DNA from: Pseudoxanthomonas sp.
GTDB lineage: Bacteria > Pseudomonadota > Gammaproteobacteria > Xanthomonadales > Xanthomonadaceae
DNA length: 64,000 nucleotides
Direction: 5' to 3'
Assembly: GCF_035999195.1 (NCBI RefSeq)
Contig: NZ_DASYGY010000009.1
Coordinates: forward strand, 1,054,001 to 1,118,000
A model generated the notes under the pieces. That model saw nothing but the letters and a program-made list of their open reading frames with translations, did no database searches and was not told where the DNA came from. How positions within the stretch are numbered: the first letter of the stretch is position 1; every line of letters begins with the position of its first letter. Positions 53,890 to 63,738 of the stretch are shown here, in pieces. The position numbers and the translations under genes were made by a program.

Positions 53890-56433
53890 CTACTGCGCGC
53901 ACTTCACCGCATCGGGCGCATCGGCCGCACCGGCCACCACCTGGATGTTGGTGAAGGCGGCGGCGAATGGCGCGTCGGCGGTGATGCTGAAAGGCGTATC
54001 CACGCCGCTCAGGTCGGCCCCCAGCTTGCCGAAGCACGCCAGCGGCACCTTCACCGTCTGCTTCCTGCCGACCGCGTCGCCGGACAAGGTGGCGGTGAGG
54101 TCCAAGCTGGCGCCGCAGTTCGCGCCGCAGCCGACGGTGAACTGCACCGGCGTGCTTGGCGCCTGCTTGACGATCACGTCGAACTGCACCGCCCCGCGCG
54201 AGGTCGCCATCGAGGAGAGATTGCTCTTCGACGGATTGCGGGCGAAGAAGCGCGCCGGCGCCAGCCAGGTCACTTCCTTGGCATCCTGCTGCGTGTTGAC
54301 CTGCACGGTGGCGACCTGCAGCGCGGGCCTGGCCTGCGGCCAGCGCTGGACGGCGTTCATGTCCGAGCCCACCGCCTGCTCTTCGTTGCCTGCCGACATC
54401 TGCAGCGTGAAGGGTGCGATGTCCGACTGGTTGAACACGCCCAGGGCAGTGGCCTCGCCGCAACGCGTGGCGCTGTCTTCCGGCAGCTTGCCCACATTGC
54501 CGCTGTCGCCATAACGCAGGCCGGTATCCAGCGCGAACTGCGGCGCGCTGTCCGTCGTCGGACACGCCACCGCCGGCCAAGCGAACGTCAACTTGCCGCG
54601 GAAGTCGTGCGCGGGTTTGTCGTCGGTAGCCGCCACCAGGACGTCGGTCACCCCCTTGCCTTCCGTGCCCGGCAGCCAGGCGGCGACGAAGCTGCTGGAG
54701 AGGTTGATCAGATCGTTGGCGTACAGCGGACGGCCGGACAGGAACACGGTGACGACCGGCTTGCCGGTGGCGGCGGCCGCCTTCAGCGTGGCCAGGTCTT
54801 CCGGATGGCGACGGCTGTGCGCGATGGTGTCGGACGGCACGATGTCGCCATTGGTTTCCGCGTAGGGGGTTTCGCCGATGGCGGCCACGATCACGTCGTA
54901 GCTGGCCGGATCCACGCCCTCGGCGCTGTCGCGCAGCAGTACGTTCGCCTCACCGAGTTGCTCGCGCAGGCCGGCGGCGATGCTGTCCGCGTTCGGGAAG
55001 TCCGCATTGGTGTTGTCGGTGCCCTGCCAGGTCAGCGACCAGCCGCCGGTCTGGTTGGAAATGCTGTCGCCGCTCTTGCCGACCAGCAGCACGCGCTGAC
55101 CCTTCTTCAGCGGAAGTGCGCCGCCGTCGTTCTTCAGCAGCACCAGCGATTCGCGCACGGCGCGGCGCGCCAGGTCGCGATGCACCAACGCCTCCGGCTT
55201 GCCGGCATGCTGGCTGGCGGACGGCTTGTGTTCCCACAGGCCGGCGCGCAGCTTGACGCGCAGGATGCGCATGACCGCGTCGTCGATGCGCGCCTGCGGA
55301 ATCTCGCCCGACTTCACCTGCGCGATCGTGTTGGCGATGAAGGACTTCCACTTGTCCGGCACCATCACCATGTCGATGCCCGCATTGATCGCCTGCGGGC
55401 AGCTGTCGTCGGTGCAGCCGGCGACCTGGCCGATGCCGTTCCAATCGGAGACGACGAAACCGTCGAAACCCATCTTCTCCTTCAGCGCGACGGTCAGCAG
55501 GTCACGGGAGCCGTGCATCTTGCCGTAGTCCTTGCCGGCGGCCACGTCGTTCCAGCTGTTGAACGACGCCATCACCGTCTGCACGCCGGCTTCGATGGCA
55601 CCGTAGTAGCCCTGGCCGTGGACGTTGATCATCGTGGACTGCGTGACGGTGGCGTTGCCCTGGTCCTTGCCGCCATCGGTGGCGCCGTCGCCGATGAAAT
55701 GCTTGGCGGTGGCGACGACGTTGCCGTCCTTGTCGAGCACGCCCTGCATGCCCCTGACGTAGGCGGCGGCATAGTCGCGGATCAGCGCCGGCTGCGAGGA
55801 ATAGCTTTCGTAGGTGCGGCCCCAGCGCGCGTCCTGGGCGACGGCGACCGTGGGGGCGAACGTCCACGACACGCCGGTGGCGCGGGTGGACTGGCCGGTA
55901 GCTTCGGCGATGCGTTCGATCAGTTCGACATCGTGCGCGGCGCCCAGGCCGATGTTGTGCGGGAAGATCGTCGCGCCGTAGACGTTGCTGTGCCCGTGCA
56001 CGGCGTCGGTGCCCCAGATCACCGGCACCGGGATCTTCGCATCGCTGGACATCGACGCGTCGTAGTAGGCATCGGCGAGCGCGACCCAGTCCCCGACCTT
56101 CGCGCGCTTGTTCATCGCCGGCCAGGAACCGCCCCCGTTGAGCACCGAGCCGATGTAGTACGTGCGCACCTCGGCCGGCGTGATCGACTTGATTTCCGGC
56201 TGCACCATCTGGCCGATCTTCTGTTCCAGCGTCATGGTCGCGAGGATCTCGGCGGCGCGCGCCTCGATCGCAGGATCCCGCGCGAAACCGCTTTTCAGTG
56301 CGGGCCAGTCCTTCAGTTCGGCGGTATCTTCCGGGGCCGCATCGGCGGGCTTCGTCTCGGGCTCCTTCTGCGCACTACACGACAGGCAGGCCAACAGGCT
56401 GGCCCCCAGCAGGGTCACTCGGATCGGATTCAC
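53890..56433 (-). CDS. Glycoside hydrolase family 3 beta-glucosidase, lipoprotein
   Basis: 847 residues. A lipoprotein signal (GASLLACLSC) precedes the GH3 TIM barrel (MTLEQKIGQMVQPE, WGTDAVHGHSNVYGATIFPHNIG, ATAKHFIGDGATDGG). The catalytic nucleophile is D330 in FVVSDWNG. The GH3 C-terminal domain (LVLLKNDGGALPLK, AAIGETPYAETNGD, FLSGRPLY) follows. A last 150-residue beta-sandwich with cysteines resembles the carbohydrate-binding tail of ExoP-type 1,3-1,4-beta-glucosidases. It probably releases glucose from beta-glucans or cellodextrins at the cell surface. A LacI-type palindrome lies upstream. Confidence 0.92.
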   Translation of the reverse strand: MNPIRVTLLGASLLACLSCSAQKEPETKPADAAPEDTAELKDWPALKSGFARDPAIEARAAEILATMTLEQKIGQMVQPEIKSITPAEVRTYYIGSVLNGGGSWPAMNKRAKVGDWVALADAYYDASMSSDAKIPVPVIWGTDAVHGHSNVYGATIFPHNIGLGAAHDVELIERIAEATGQSTRATGVSWTFAPTVAVAQDARWGRTYESYSSQPALIRDYAAAYVRGMQGVLDKDGNVVATAKHFIGDGATDGGKDQGNATVTQSTMINVHGQGYYGAIEAGVQTVMASFNSWNDVAAGKDYGKMHGSRDLLTVALKEKMGFDGFVVSDWNGIGQVAGCTDDSCPQAINAGIDMVMVPDKWKSFIANTIAQVKSGEIPQARIDDAVMRILRVKLRAGLWEHKPSASQHAGKPEALVHRDLARRAVRESLVLLKNDGGALPLKKGQRVLLVGKSGDSISNQTGGWSLTWQGTDNTNADFPNADSIAAGLREQLGEANVLLRDSAEGVDPASYDVIVAAIGETPYAETNGDIVPSDTIAHSRRHPEDLATLKAAAATGKPVVTVFLSGRPLYANDLINLSSSFVAAWLPGTEGKGVTDVLVAATDDKPAHDFRGKLTFAWPAVACPTTDSAPQFALDTGLRYGDSGNVGKLPEDSATRCGEATALGVFNQSDIAPFTLQMSAGNEEQAVGSDMNAVQRWPQARPALQVATVQVNTQQDAKEVTWLAPARFFARNPSKSNLSSMATSRGAVQFDVIVKQAPSTPVQFTVGCGANCGASLDLTATLSGDAVGRKQTVKVPLACFGKLGADLSGVDTPFSITADAPFAAAFTNIQVVAGAADAPDAVKCAQ

Positions 56434-56825
56434 TCACTTCTCCCTTGGATGACGGTGCGCTCCGACATTCGCGAAGCGCTCCATGGACGCCGGCCGCACG
56501 CATCGTCCACGCATGCCAGCCGGCACCAGCCAGGGCCTTCCCAAAACACGCGACCCCCGCTGGCGGCAACGTCAACCTCGTGCAGGCCCGTTGCCGCATT
56601 CGATTGACAGCGCTGTCATATCCAAGCGGTCGGAGCGTGTCAACAGAATTCGCTCCCGGGCAGCCGCCAGCACGCGATGAGCGCTGTCGTGGCGCAACCC
56701 CTGTCCGCCGCGATGTGAGGAATTCGCTGCGTTGCAACATCCTCCAGCGTGGCCATTCCACCCGCCGCACGTCGCTCCAGCCCCCATACGCCGTAGTATC
56801 CTGCCGCATCCCTTCACGGAGCGGC
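56434..56825. other. Non-coding region upstream of GH3 and the LEA2-like gene
   Basis: 392 bases between divergent genes. It holds the palindrome at 56605-56618 and AT-richer patches that could contain promoters. No gene, RNA or repeat was recognised. Confidence 0.55.
56605..56618. promoter_or_regulatory. Palindromic LacI-type operator candidate
   Basis: TGACAGCGCTGTCA is a perfect 14-base palindrome with a central CG-type dyad, as bound by LacI-family sugar regulators. It lies 172 bases upstream of the GH3 start codon and 208 bases upstream of the divergent lipoprotein gene. No LacI-family gene is in the window. Confidence 0.5.
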
Positions 56826-57305
56826 GGCATGATGCGACGTACTTCCCTGCTGGCACTTCTGGCGGCGACGGCCCTGCTGGCCGGCTGCGGCGATGGCATG
56901 GTCCGACGGGTCTCCGATCCCGCCGTCAGCGTGCAGCAGCTGACTGTCAAGGCCGATGGCCAGTGGGCCGTGGACCTGCGCCTGCAGAACTACAGCAGCA
57001 TCCCGATGCGCTTCGATACGGTGGAGGTCGACGTGCAGGTCGGCGATCAGGAGGCCGGCACGCTGCGCGCCTCGCCGGGCCTGTCGGTCGGCCCCGAATC
57101 GGCGGACGTGGTCACGGTCGCCTTCTCGCCCTCCAGCGCCGGACGCATCGCGGTGGCGGATGCGCTCGCCAGCCGCCGCTCCCTGCCGTACACGCTGAAG
57201 GGCAGCGCGGCCGCGACGCCCGAAGAAGCCAAGCAGCGCACCTTCGACCTCGATACCCGCAACACCCTCAACCCCGTCCCCGGCCTGGACGGCGTGCTGC
57301 GCTGA
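56826..57305 (+). CDS. LEA2-like (WHy domain) lipoprotein
   Basis: 159 residues from the first of two adjacent ATGs, with GGAG upstream. The signal ends in the lipobox LLAGC. The mature domain (VSVQQLTVKADGQWAVDLRLQNYSSIPMRFDTVEVDVQVG, SADVVTVAF) is the type 2 LEA/water-stress beta-sandwich seen in many Xanthomonadaceae lipoproteins. Its role is unknown. It precedes the acyl-CoA dehydrogenase gene by 40 bases. Confidence 0.75.
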   Translation, partial: GMMRRTSLLALLAATALLAGCGDGMVRRVSDPAVSVQQLTVKADGQWAVDLRLQNYSSIPMRFDTVEVDVQVGDQEAGTLRASPGLSVGPESADVVTVAFSPSSAGRIAVADALASRRSLPYTLKGSAAATPEEAKQRTFDLDTRNTLNPVPGLDGVLR

Positions 57306-57345
57306 GCGCGGCGCTTCCCCTCATCCTCGATTCCGAGAAACCGCA

Positions 57346-59139
57346 ATGCCTGCGTCCTACAAAGCCCCCCTGACCGACCTCCGCTTCGCCCTGTACGACG
57401 TGCTGGGCGTCGAAGCGTTGTTCCAGCGCCTCGGCTATACCGAGGCCACCCGCGACATCCTCGACGCCGTGCTCGACGAGGCGGCGCGCTTCACCGAAAC
57501 CGTGCTCGCGCCGTTGAACAGCGTGGGCGACGAGATCGGCAGCCAACTCGACAAGGCCACCGGCGAGGTCACCACACCGGCGGGCTTCAAGGCCGCATAC
57601 GCGCAGTTCGTGGAAGGCGGCTGGACCGGCCTGACCTCGTCGCCCGACGTCGGCGGCCAGGGCCTGCCGCACACCATGGGCGTGCCGCTCAACGAACTGG
57701 TCAATGCCAGCAACCTGGCCTGGGGCAACTTCCCGCTGCTGTCGCATGGCGCGGTGGAAGCGCTCAAGCACCACGGCGAGCCCTGGCAGCAGGAGGTTTT
57801 CCTCAAGCCGCTCGTCGAAGGCCGCTGGACCGGCACCATGTGCCTGACCGAGCCGCATTGCGGCACCGATCTGGGCCTGCTGAAGACCAAGGCCGAACCG
57901 AATGCCGACGGCAGCTACGCGATCACCGGCACCAAGATCTTCATCACCGCCGGCGAGCACGACCTGACCGACAACATCGTGCACTTGGTGCTGGCCAAGC
58001 TGCCCGATGCGCCGCCCGGCGCGAAGGGTATTTCGCTGTTCGTCACGCCGAAGTTCAAGGTGGCGCGCGACGGCACCGTAGGCGAGCGCAACGCGCTGGC
58101 CTGCGGCTCGATCGAGCACAAGATGGGCATCAAGGCCTCCGTCACCTGCGTGATGAACTTCGACGGCGCCCAGGGCTATCTGGTCGGCCAGCCGCACAAG
58201 GGCCTGCAGGCGATGTTCACCATGATGAATACCGCGCGCCTCGGCGTGGGCCTGCAGGGCGTGGGCCTGAGCGAGCGCGCCTACCAGAACGCGCTGCGCT
58301 ACGCGCGCGAGCGCCTGCAGACACGCTCACTGAGCGGCCCGAAATACCCGGACAAGCCGGCCGATCCGATCATCGTGCATCCCGACGTGCGCCGCATGTT
58401 GCTGACGATGAAGTCGCTGATCGAAGGCAGCCGCCTGCTGGCGCTGCATGCGGGCAGCCTGATCGACGTGGCCAACCATGCCGAGGATCCCGCCGAACGC
58501 GAACGCGCCGACACGCTGGTGAGCTTCCTGACGCCGATTTCGAAGGCGTGCCAGACCGAGTGGGGCATCGAAAACACCTACCATGCGCTGCAGTGCTTCG
58601 GCGGCCATGGCTACATCCACGAGCACGGCATGGAGCAGCTGGCGCGCGATGCCCGCATCACCACGCTCTACGAGGGCACCACCGGCATCCAGGCGCTGGA
58701 CCTGATGGGCCGCAAGACCGCCGCCACCCAGGCCGCCGGCCTCAAGCTGTTCCTAGCCGATGTGCATGCCTTCGTGCAGCAGCACAAGGACGACGCCACG
58801 CTGACCGAGTTCATCGACCCGCTGCAGCAGAAGGCGGCCGAATGGGCGGGACTGACGAAGAACATCCTGCAGCGCGCAGCAACGAACCCCGAGGAGATCG
58901 GTGCGGCCAGCACGGACTACCTCTTCTACTCCGGCTACGTGGTGCTCGCGTACTGGTGGGCGCGCAGCGTGGCAGCGGCCGATGCCTCCTCGCACAATGA
59001 CGCCTTCAAGCAGGCCAAGCGCGAGACCGCCCGCTTCTACTTCGCCCGCATCCTGCCGCGCACGCTCGCCCATGCCGCCGCCATCGAATCCGGCGCCGAG
59101 TCGCTGATGGCGATGGACGAGACACGCTTCGGCGAGTGA
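57346..59139 (+). CDS. Long-form acyl-CoA dehydrogenase
   Basis: 597 residues, the long form with an extra C-terminal domain. Flavin and substrate motifs are TGTMCLTEPHCGTDLG, YAITGTKIFITAGEHDL and KMGIKAS, and the catalytic base is E443 in TTLYEGTTGIQALDLMGRK. CFGGHGYIHEHGMEQLARDARI is also typical. It catalyses the first oxidation step of acyl-CoA breakdown and needs an electron-transfer flavoprotein. The C-terminal extension (LFYSGYVVLAYWWARSV) matches the dehydrogenases found beside fatty-acid-oxidation operons. Chain-length preference is unknown. Confidence 0.93.
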   Translation: MPASYKAPLTDLRFALYDVLGVEALFQRLGYTEATRDILDAVLDEAARFTETVLAPLNSVGDEIGSQLDKATGEVTTPAGFKAAYAQFVEGGWTGLTSSPDVGGQGLPHTMGVPLNELVNASNLAWGNFPLLSHGAVEALKHHGEPWQQEVFLKPLVEGRWTGTMCLTEPHCGTDLGLLKTKAEPNADGSYAITGTKIFITAGEHDLTDNIVHLVLAKLPDAPPGAKGISLFVTPKFKVARDGTVGERNALACGSIEHKMGIKASVTCVMNFDGAQGYLVGQPHKGLQAMFTMMNTARLGVGLQGVGLSERAYQNALRYARERLQTRSLSGPKYPDKPADPIIVHPDVRRMLLTMKSLIEGSRLLALHAGSLIDVANHAEDPAERERADTLVSFLTPISKACQTEWGIENTYHALQCFGGHGYIHEHGMEQLARDARITTLYEGTTGIQALDLMGRKTAATQAAGLKLFLADVHAFVQQHKDDATLTEFIDPLQQKAAEWAGLTKNILQRAATNPEEIGAASTDYLFYSGYVVLAYWWARSVAAADASSHNDAFKQAKRETARFYFARILPRTLAHAAAIESGAESLMAMDETRFGE

Positions 59140-59233
59140 CCCGTCACCGGAGGAGCGCCGGCACCGCGCTCCTCCGGAAAAGTGCCGCGCCGGATACACA
59201 TTTCGTCAACATTTGGGTATAACCTGCTTCTCC

Positions 59234-59887
59234 ATGGAAGCAGACAGCGCTCAGCTTCACCTGGTCCAGACCGGTTCCCGTTCTTCGCCGGTCCCTTCTC
59301 CGTCGTCCCCCCGCCCCCACCCCGCCGCCCTGCGACTGTTGTCGCTGGATGCGCATGGCCGCGTGCTGGACTGGATCAACTGGCAGGACGCGACCTGTCT
59401 CTATGCGCGCGGCGCAGTCGCCTGGACGCTGGGCGATCCCTGCTTGCACGTGCACGGCGGCATGTCCCGCCTGACCGGCGAACGGAGCCTGATCGAACTG
59501 CATCCCATCGTGGCCTCGCGCGGCCATGCCCGCGCGCACGCACTGTCCCCCACGCCGACGCTGACCAACACGGCGCTGTTCGCCCGCGACGCCCACCTGT
59601 GCCTGTACTGCGGCCACGAGTACTCCCGCCCGCACCTGACACGCGACCACGTGCTGCCGCTGTCCAAGGGCGGCAAGGACATCTGGGAGAACGTGGTGAC
59701 GGCCTGCTTCACCTGCAACTCGCGCAAGAGCAACCGCACGCCGCAGCAGGCGCACATGCCGCTGCTCGCCGTGCCGTACCGGCCCAGTTGGATCGAGCAC
59801 CTGATCCTGTCCAACCGCAACATCCTGGCCGACCAGATGGCCTTCCTGAAGGCCCAACTGCCGAAGAAGTCGAAGCTCTCGGCGTGA
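59234..59887 (+). CDS. HNH endonuclease family protein
   Basis: 217 residues from the ATG at 59234. The HNH-type site is near the middle: zinc cysteines C123-x2-C126 (CLYCGHEY), the catalytic DH at 138-139 (TRDHVLPLSKGG), N153 (WENVVTAC) and a second zinc pair C158-x2-C161. An uncharacterised N-terminal domain precedes it. Chromosomal HNH proteins of this type are widespread in Proteobacteria and their role is not known. The last 63 bases of the gene are duplicated 154 bases downstream. Confidence 0.87.
   Translation: MEADSAQLHLVQTGSRSSPVPSPSSPRPHPAALRLLSLDAHGRVLDWINWQDATCLYARGAVAWTLGDPCLHVHGGMSRLTGERSLIELHPIVASRGHARAHALSPTPTLTNTALFARDAHLCLYCGHEYSRPHLTRDHVLPLSKGGKDIWENVVTACFTCNSRKSNRTPQQAHMPLLAVPYRPSWIEHLILSNRNILADQMAFLKAQLPKKSKLSA
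59825..59887 (+). repeat. 3' end of the HNH gene, first copy of a 63-base direct repeat
   Basis: This segment encodes LADQMAFLKAQLPKKSKLSA and the stop. It is matched in the same orientation by 59979-60041 with 8 base differences. Confidence 0.85.
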
Positions 59888-59905
59888 TTCATTGCCAGGA
59901 TGCCC

Positions 59906-59961
59906 CGCCCGCACTTGCGGGCGTGCGTTCGCTGACGCGCGATCTGCCACTGGCAGATCGC
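59906..59961. repeat. Two adjacent hairpins between the HNH gene and its duplicated end
   Basis: CCGCCCGCA-CTT-GCGGGCG at 59906-59923, and a perfect 10-base stem GCGATCTGCC-ACT-GGCAGATCGC at 59939-59961. They occupy the 91 bases that separate the two copies of the HNH 3' end and look like a small REP-type insertion. Confidence 0.7.
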
Positions 59962-59978
59962 AAGCGCGCCTGCTCACC

Positions 59979-60041
59979 CTGGCCGACCAGATGGCCTTCC
60001 TGAAGGCGCAGCTGCCGAAGAAGTCCACGTTGTCCGCTTGA
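59979..60041 (+). pseudogene. Remnant copy of the HNH gene 3' end
   Basis: 63 bases that translate in frame as LADQMAFLKAQLPKKSTLSA plus stop. Compared with the intact gene end there are 8 differences; 7 are silent and one changes lysine to threonine. No start or upstream homology is present, so it is a gene fragment. The silent bias shows that it diverged as coding sequence before it was left here. Confidence 0.8.
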
Positions 60042-60166
60042 CCTTCGCCACTTGGCGGGCGGCTTTCCTGAACCGCCCCGGCCCGCCCCACGCCGCCTTC
60101 ACGTGTTTGCTTGCCCCACTTCACATCCGGGGGGGACAATGACGGCTCAGAACACGCCTGCCGCCA

Positions 60167-62074
60167 ATGATCGCCCCCGACCGCTATCCCCGCCTTTCAC
60201 GCATCCACGTTCCGGACGACCTGCGCCAGTTCGACGAATCCGAACTGCCCGCCATCGCCGAGGAACTGCGGGGCTACCTGATCGAGTCGGTCGGCAGGAG
60301 CGGCGGGCATTTCGGCGCCGGCCTGGGCGTGATCGAACTGACGGTCGCCCTGCACTACCTGTTCGAGACGCCGCGCGACCGCCTGGTGTGGGACGTCGGC
60401 CACCAGACCTATCCGCACAAGATCCTGACCGGCCGCCGCGATTCGATCCACACGGTGAAGCAGAAGGACGGCGTGGCGCCGTTCCCCAAGCGCGAGGAAA
60501 GCGAGTACGACACCTTCGGCGTAGGCCACTCGTCCACGTCGATCTCCGCCGCGCTTGGCATGGCCATCGCGCTGCAGCAGCAGGGTGACGACCGCAAGGT
60601 GGTCGCGGTGATCGGCGACGGTGCGATGACCGCCGGCATGGCGTTCGAGGCACTGAACCACGCCGGCGGCATGGAGCCGGAACCGAACCTGCTGGTGATC
60701 CTCAACGACAACCAGATGTCGATCTCCGAGAACGTCGGCGGTCTGACCAAGATGCTGGGCCGCCTCAGCAGCAGCCGCACGCTCAACGCGCTGCGCGAGG
60801 GCGGCAAGAAGCTGCTCGGCGACAAGAAGAAGCCGCCGGCACGCTTCATGCGCCGCTGGGAAGAGCACTGGAAGGGCATGTTCGTGCCGTCAACGCTGTT
60901 CGAACAGATGGGCTTCCACTACACCGGCCCGATCGACGGCCATGACGTGGAGGCCCTCGTCGGCGCGCTGAAGACGCTGAAGACGCTGAAGGGTCCGCAG
61001 CTGCTCCACATCCTGACCACCAAGGGCAAGGGTTACGAACTCGCCGAGGGCGACCAGATCGGTTACCACGCCGTCGGCCCCTTCGACCCGGAGAAAGGAC
61101 TGGTGAGCAAGGGCGGCGCCAAGAAGCCGACCTATACCGACGTCTTCAGCGACTGGCTGTGCGACATGGCCGCCGCCGAACCGAAGCTGCTGGGCATCAC
61201 CCCGGCGATGCGCGAAGGCTCCGGCCTAGTGCGCTTCAGCAAGGAGTACCCGGAGCGTTACTTCGACGTGGCCATCGCCGAACAGCACGCGGTGACGCTG
61301 GCGGCCGGCATGGCCTGCGAAGGCAGCAAGCCGGTGGTGGCAATCTACTCGACCTTCCTGCAGCGCGGCTACGACCAGTTGGTGCACGATGTCGCCATCC
61401 AGCAGCTCGATGTGCTGTTCGCCATCGATCGCGGCGGCGTGGTCGGCCCCGACGGCGCCACCCATGCCGGCAACCTGGACCTCAGCTACCTGCGATGCGT
61501 ACCGCACATGGTGGTGATGGCGCCGGCCGACGAGAACGAGTGCCGGCAGATGCTGAGCACCGGCTATCACTACCACGGCCCCGCCGCGGTGCGTTATCCG
61601 CGCGGCACCGGCCCGGGCGTGGCGCTGCAGTCCACGCTCGACACCCTGCCGATCGGCAAGGCCGACCTGCGCGTGCGCGGCAATCGCGTGGCGCTGCTCG
61701 CGTTCGGTTCGACCGTTGCAGCGGCCGAGCAGGTGGGCCGCGAGTTGGGGCTGACCGTCGTCAACATGCGCTTCGTGAAACCGCTGGACCGCGATCTGCT
61801 GCTGGAGCTGGCCAGGACGCACCAGGGCTTCGTCACCATCGAGGACAACGTCGTGATGGGCGGTGCCGGCTCGGGCGTGGCCGAACTGTTCAACCAAGAA
61901 GGGCTGGTCACGCCGGTGCTGCACCTGGGCCTGCCGGACGAGTTCCAGCACCACGCCAGCCGCGAAGACCTGCTGGCCGAAGCCGGCATCGACGCCGCCG
62001 GCATTCGGACCAGCGTGCTGAAGCGCTGGCCCGTCCTCGCGGCCACCCAGGCGCCGCTCACCGCAGCCGGCTGA
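60167..62074 (+). CDS. dxs: 1-deoxy-D-xylulose-5-phosphate synthase
   Basis: 635 residues. It condenses pyruvate and glyceraldehyde 3-phosphate in the MEP isoprenoid pathway using thiamine diphosphate. Diagnostic parts are [111 protein letters not shown] and [15 protein letters not shown]. Length and motifs are complete. Confidence 0.97.
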   Translation: MIAPDRYPRLSRIHVPDDLRQFDESELPAIAEELRGYLIESVGRSGGHFGAGLGVIELTVALHYLFETPRDRLVWDVGHQTYPHKILTGRRDSIHTVKQKDGVAPFPKREESEYDTFGVGHSSTSISAALGMAIALQQQGDDRKVVAVIGDGAMTAGMAFEALNHAGGMEPEPNLLVILNDNQMSISENVGGLTKMLGRLSSSRTLNALREGGKKLLGDKKKPPARFMRRWEEHWKGMFVPSTLFEQMGFHYTGPIDGHDVEALVGALKTLKTLKGPQLLHILTTKGKGYELAEGDQIGYHAVGPFDPEKGLVSKGGAKKPTYTDVFSDWLCDMAAAEPKLLGITPAMREGSGLVRFSKEYPERYFDVAIAEQHAVTLAAGMACEGSKPVVAIYSTFLQRGYDQLVHDVAIQQLDVLFAIDRGGVVGPDGATHAGNLDLSYLRCVPHMVVMAPADENECRQMLSTGYHYHGPAAVRYPRGTGPGVALQSTLDTLPIGKADLRVRGNRVALLAFGSTVAAAEQVGRELGLTVVNMRFVKPLDRDLLLELARTHQGFVTIEDNVVMGGAGSGVAELFNQEGLVTPVLHLGLPDEFQHHASREDLLAEAGIDAAGIRTSVLKRWPVLAATQAPLTAAG

Positions 62075-62095
62075 CGCCGCGAGGAGATCGCGGCC

Positions 62096-63121
62096 TCACT
62101 CCGGCGCTTCGATCTGGTAGCCCCTGGCCTGCAGCGCGGCCAGGTAGCCGTCGGCTTTCACCAGTTGCCAGACGGGCAACGTGGCGAAGGTGATCCGGTT
62201 CTTCGTCAGCGCGCCCTCCGCGACCTCCAGCCAGCGGGCCTGCATCCGGGGTTCGACGTTGGCGATGCCGCGCTTGCGCGCGGTGTCGGTGTCGAACCAC
62301 GCCGCTGCGCAGGTCTGCTGCCAGTCCTGGCGGGCACCCGAGCGCAGCGCCGACCAGTCGCCCACGGCCCAGGCGTTCGCACGCGCCGACACCTGCGGCA
62401 GATCGCGCTCGATGACGTCCAGCGTCTTGCCGAAGCAGGCCAGGTCGCCGGGCTTGAGCGTTTCCTTGCGGAAGTCCGCCAGGGCCGCGCGGGGGTCGTC
62501 CAGCGTGAGCTTCAACAGGGTGGGCGTGCGCTTCATCTTGCGGCGCTTCAGTGCCGCATCGATCACCGGATCGATCACGCCCCCTTCGCGCAGGCCCGCG
62601 TCCGACAGCGCCTCGACATAGAGCTGGTAGGCGGCGATCAGCGGGCGCTTCTTCTCGATACCACCATCGCGCCCCAGGTGGCGCTGCTTGAGCACGCTCC
62701 AGCGCTGGTAGAGATCGGGCGGCAGCACCTCGACGAGCGTCTGCCCGTCCGGATTCTTCGAGGCTTTCAGCGCCGATGGCAGCAGCGTCAGTCCACGGAA
62801 GAATCCCACGTCGGCGTCGACCGTGATGCCCGGCGAAGCGAGCACCTCATCGGCCAGGCCCAGCACCTGGTCGACCTCATCCGAACGCCAGCGGATGTTC
62901 TTCGGCAACGGCGACTGGGTGCCCAGGATGTACAGCACATGGTCGCCGTGCCGGACTTTCCACAGTCCGGGACCGGGCTGCACGCCGGCCACCACCACGG
63001 CGTCCATGTCGATCACCCCATCCTGGGCGAGCGACGGTGCGGCAGATACGTCCTGCGCATCGGCAGGGAGGGAACAGACCAGCAGGGATACCCACAGCAT
63101 CCCGAAGAACGGACGGCGCAT
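62096..63121 (-). CDS. TraB/GumN family exported protein
   Basis: 341 residues from the ATG at 63121 (a GTG three codons upstream is possible). A signal peptide (core FFGMLWVSLLVCSLPADA) is followed by the TraB/GumN fold: GLWKVRHGDHVLYILGTQSPLPKNIRWRSDEVDQVL carries the conserved GT motif, and the C-terminal RNxxM-type helix appears as ARKRGIANVEPRMQARW. Family members are thought to be metal-dependent peptidase-like (Tiki-related) proteins, and GumN lies next to xanthan genes, but function is unproven. It is convergent with dxs. Confidence 0.82.
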   Translation of the reverse strand: MRRPFFGMLWVSLLVCSLPADAQDVSAAPSLAQDGVIDMDAVVVAGVQPGPGLWKVRHGDHVLYILGTQSPLPKNIRWRSDEVDQVLGLADEVLASPGITVDADVGFFRGLTLLPSALKASKNPDGQTLVEVLPPDLYQRWSVLKQRHLGRDGGIEKKRPLIAAYQLYVEALSDAGLREGGVIDPVIDAALKRRKMKRTPTLLKLTLDDPRAALADFRKETLKPGDLACFGKTLDVIERDLPQVSARANAWAVGDWSALRSGARQDWQQTCAAAWFDTDTARKRGIANVEPRMQARWLEVAEGALTKNRITFATLPVWQLVKADGYLAALQARGYQIEAPE

Positions 63122-63210
63122 GCCGGACACCCGGTGTGGAAGGATCGCGGAAGTTTGCCCGTGCGCAGCCGTTGCGGCGCGCAGGGCCGCGCCATCATGG
63201 GGCCATCGGT

Positions 63211-63681
63211 TCAGGCGACCTTGCCGCCCGCTTCGCGCAGCCGGTGGGCGACGTCGCTGCCGCTCTGCATCAGCTCGAACCCTTTCCAGCTGAAACCGGG
63301 CGATACCGAACAGTCGACCAGCGTGAAGCCGCCCAGCGAACGCGCGCTCTGCCAGACACCGGCGGGCACCACCTGGTTCGACTGCCCGCCGCGCGCGGAG
63401 GTATCCAACTGCACGCGGGTGAGCGTGCGCTGCTCGGGATCGAACATCGACAGTTCCAGCGGACTGCCGTCATGCCAGTCCCAGACCTCGGTCGCATCGA
63501 CGCGATGCCAGCGGGTCACCACGCCCTCGGGCAGCAGGAACTTGATGGCGGTCAGCGCGGGCCGCTCGATCCCGTTGACCTCGGTGCGTTTGGCCGATTC
63601 GTAGACACGGCGGAAGAACCCGCCTTCCGGATGCGGCGCCAGTTGCAGATCGCGGATCAGCGCATCGGCGGTCGGGTTCAT
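63211..63681 (-). CDS. DUF985 cupin-fold protein
   Basis: 156 residues from the ATG at 63681. The family pattern is clear: LAPHPEGGFFRRVYES near the start, then FLLPEGVVTRWHRVDATEVWDWHDGSPLEL (metal-binding histidines and glutamate of the cupin), then VPAGVWQSARSLGGFTLVDCSVSPGFSWKGFEL. Members of this group are RmlC-like cupins of unknown enzymatic role. It is a short soluble cytoplasmic protein next to tRNA-Pro. Confidence 0.87.
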   Translation of the reverse strand: MNPTADALIRDLQLAPHPEGGFFRRVYESAKRTEVNGIERPALTAIKFLLPEGVVTRWHRVDATEVWDWHDGSPLELSMFDPEQRTLTRVQLDTSARGGQSNQVVPAGVWQSARSLGGFTLVDCSVSPGFSWKGFELMQSGSDVAHRLREAGGKVA

Positions 63682-63738
63682 GGGAGGTCCTGTGCGTGCC
63701 GCCGTGGATGGATCGTCGCCAGCGGCGCACGACGGGCA

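Noticed and set aside
59888..59978. Insertion of a small transposable element with the 63-base segment as target-site duplication
   Set aside because: 63 bases is far too long for a usual target duplication, and the copies differ almost only at silent sites, which a fresh duplication would not show.
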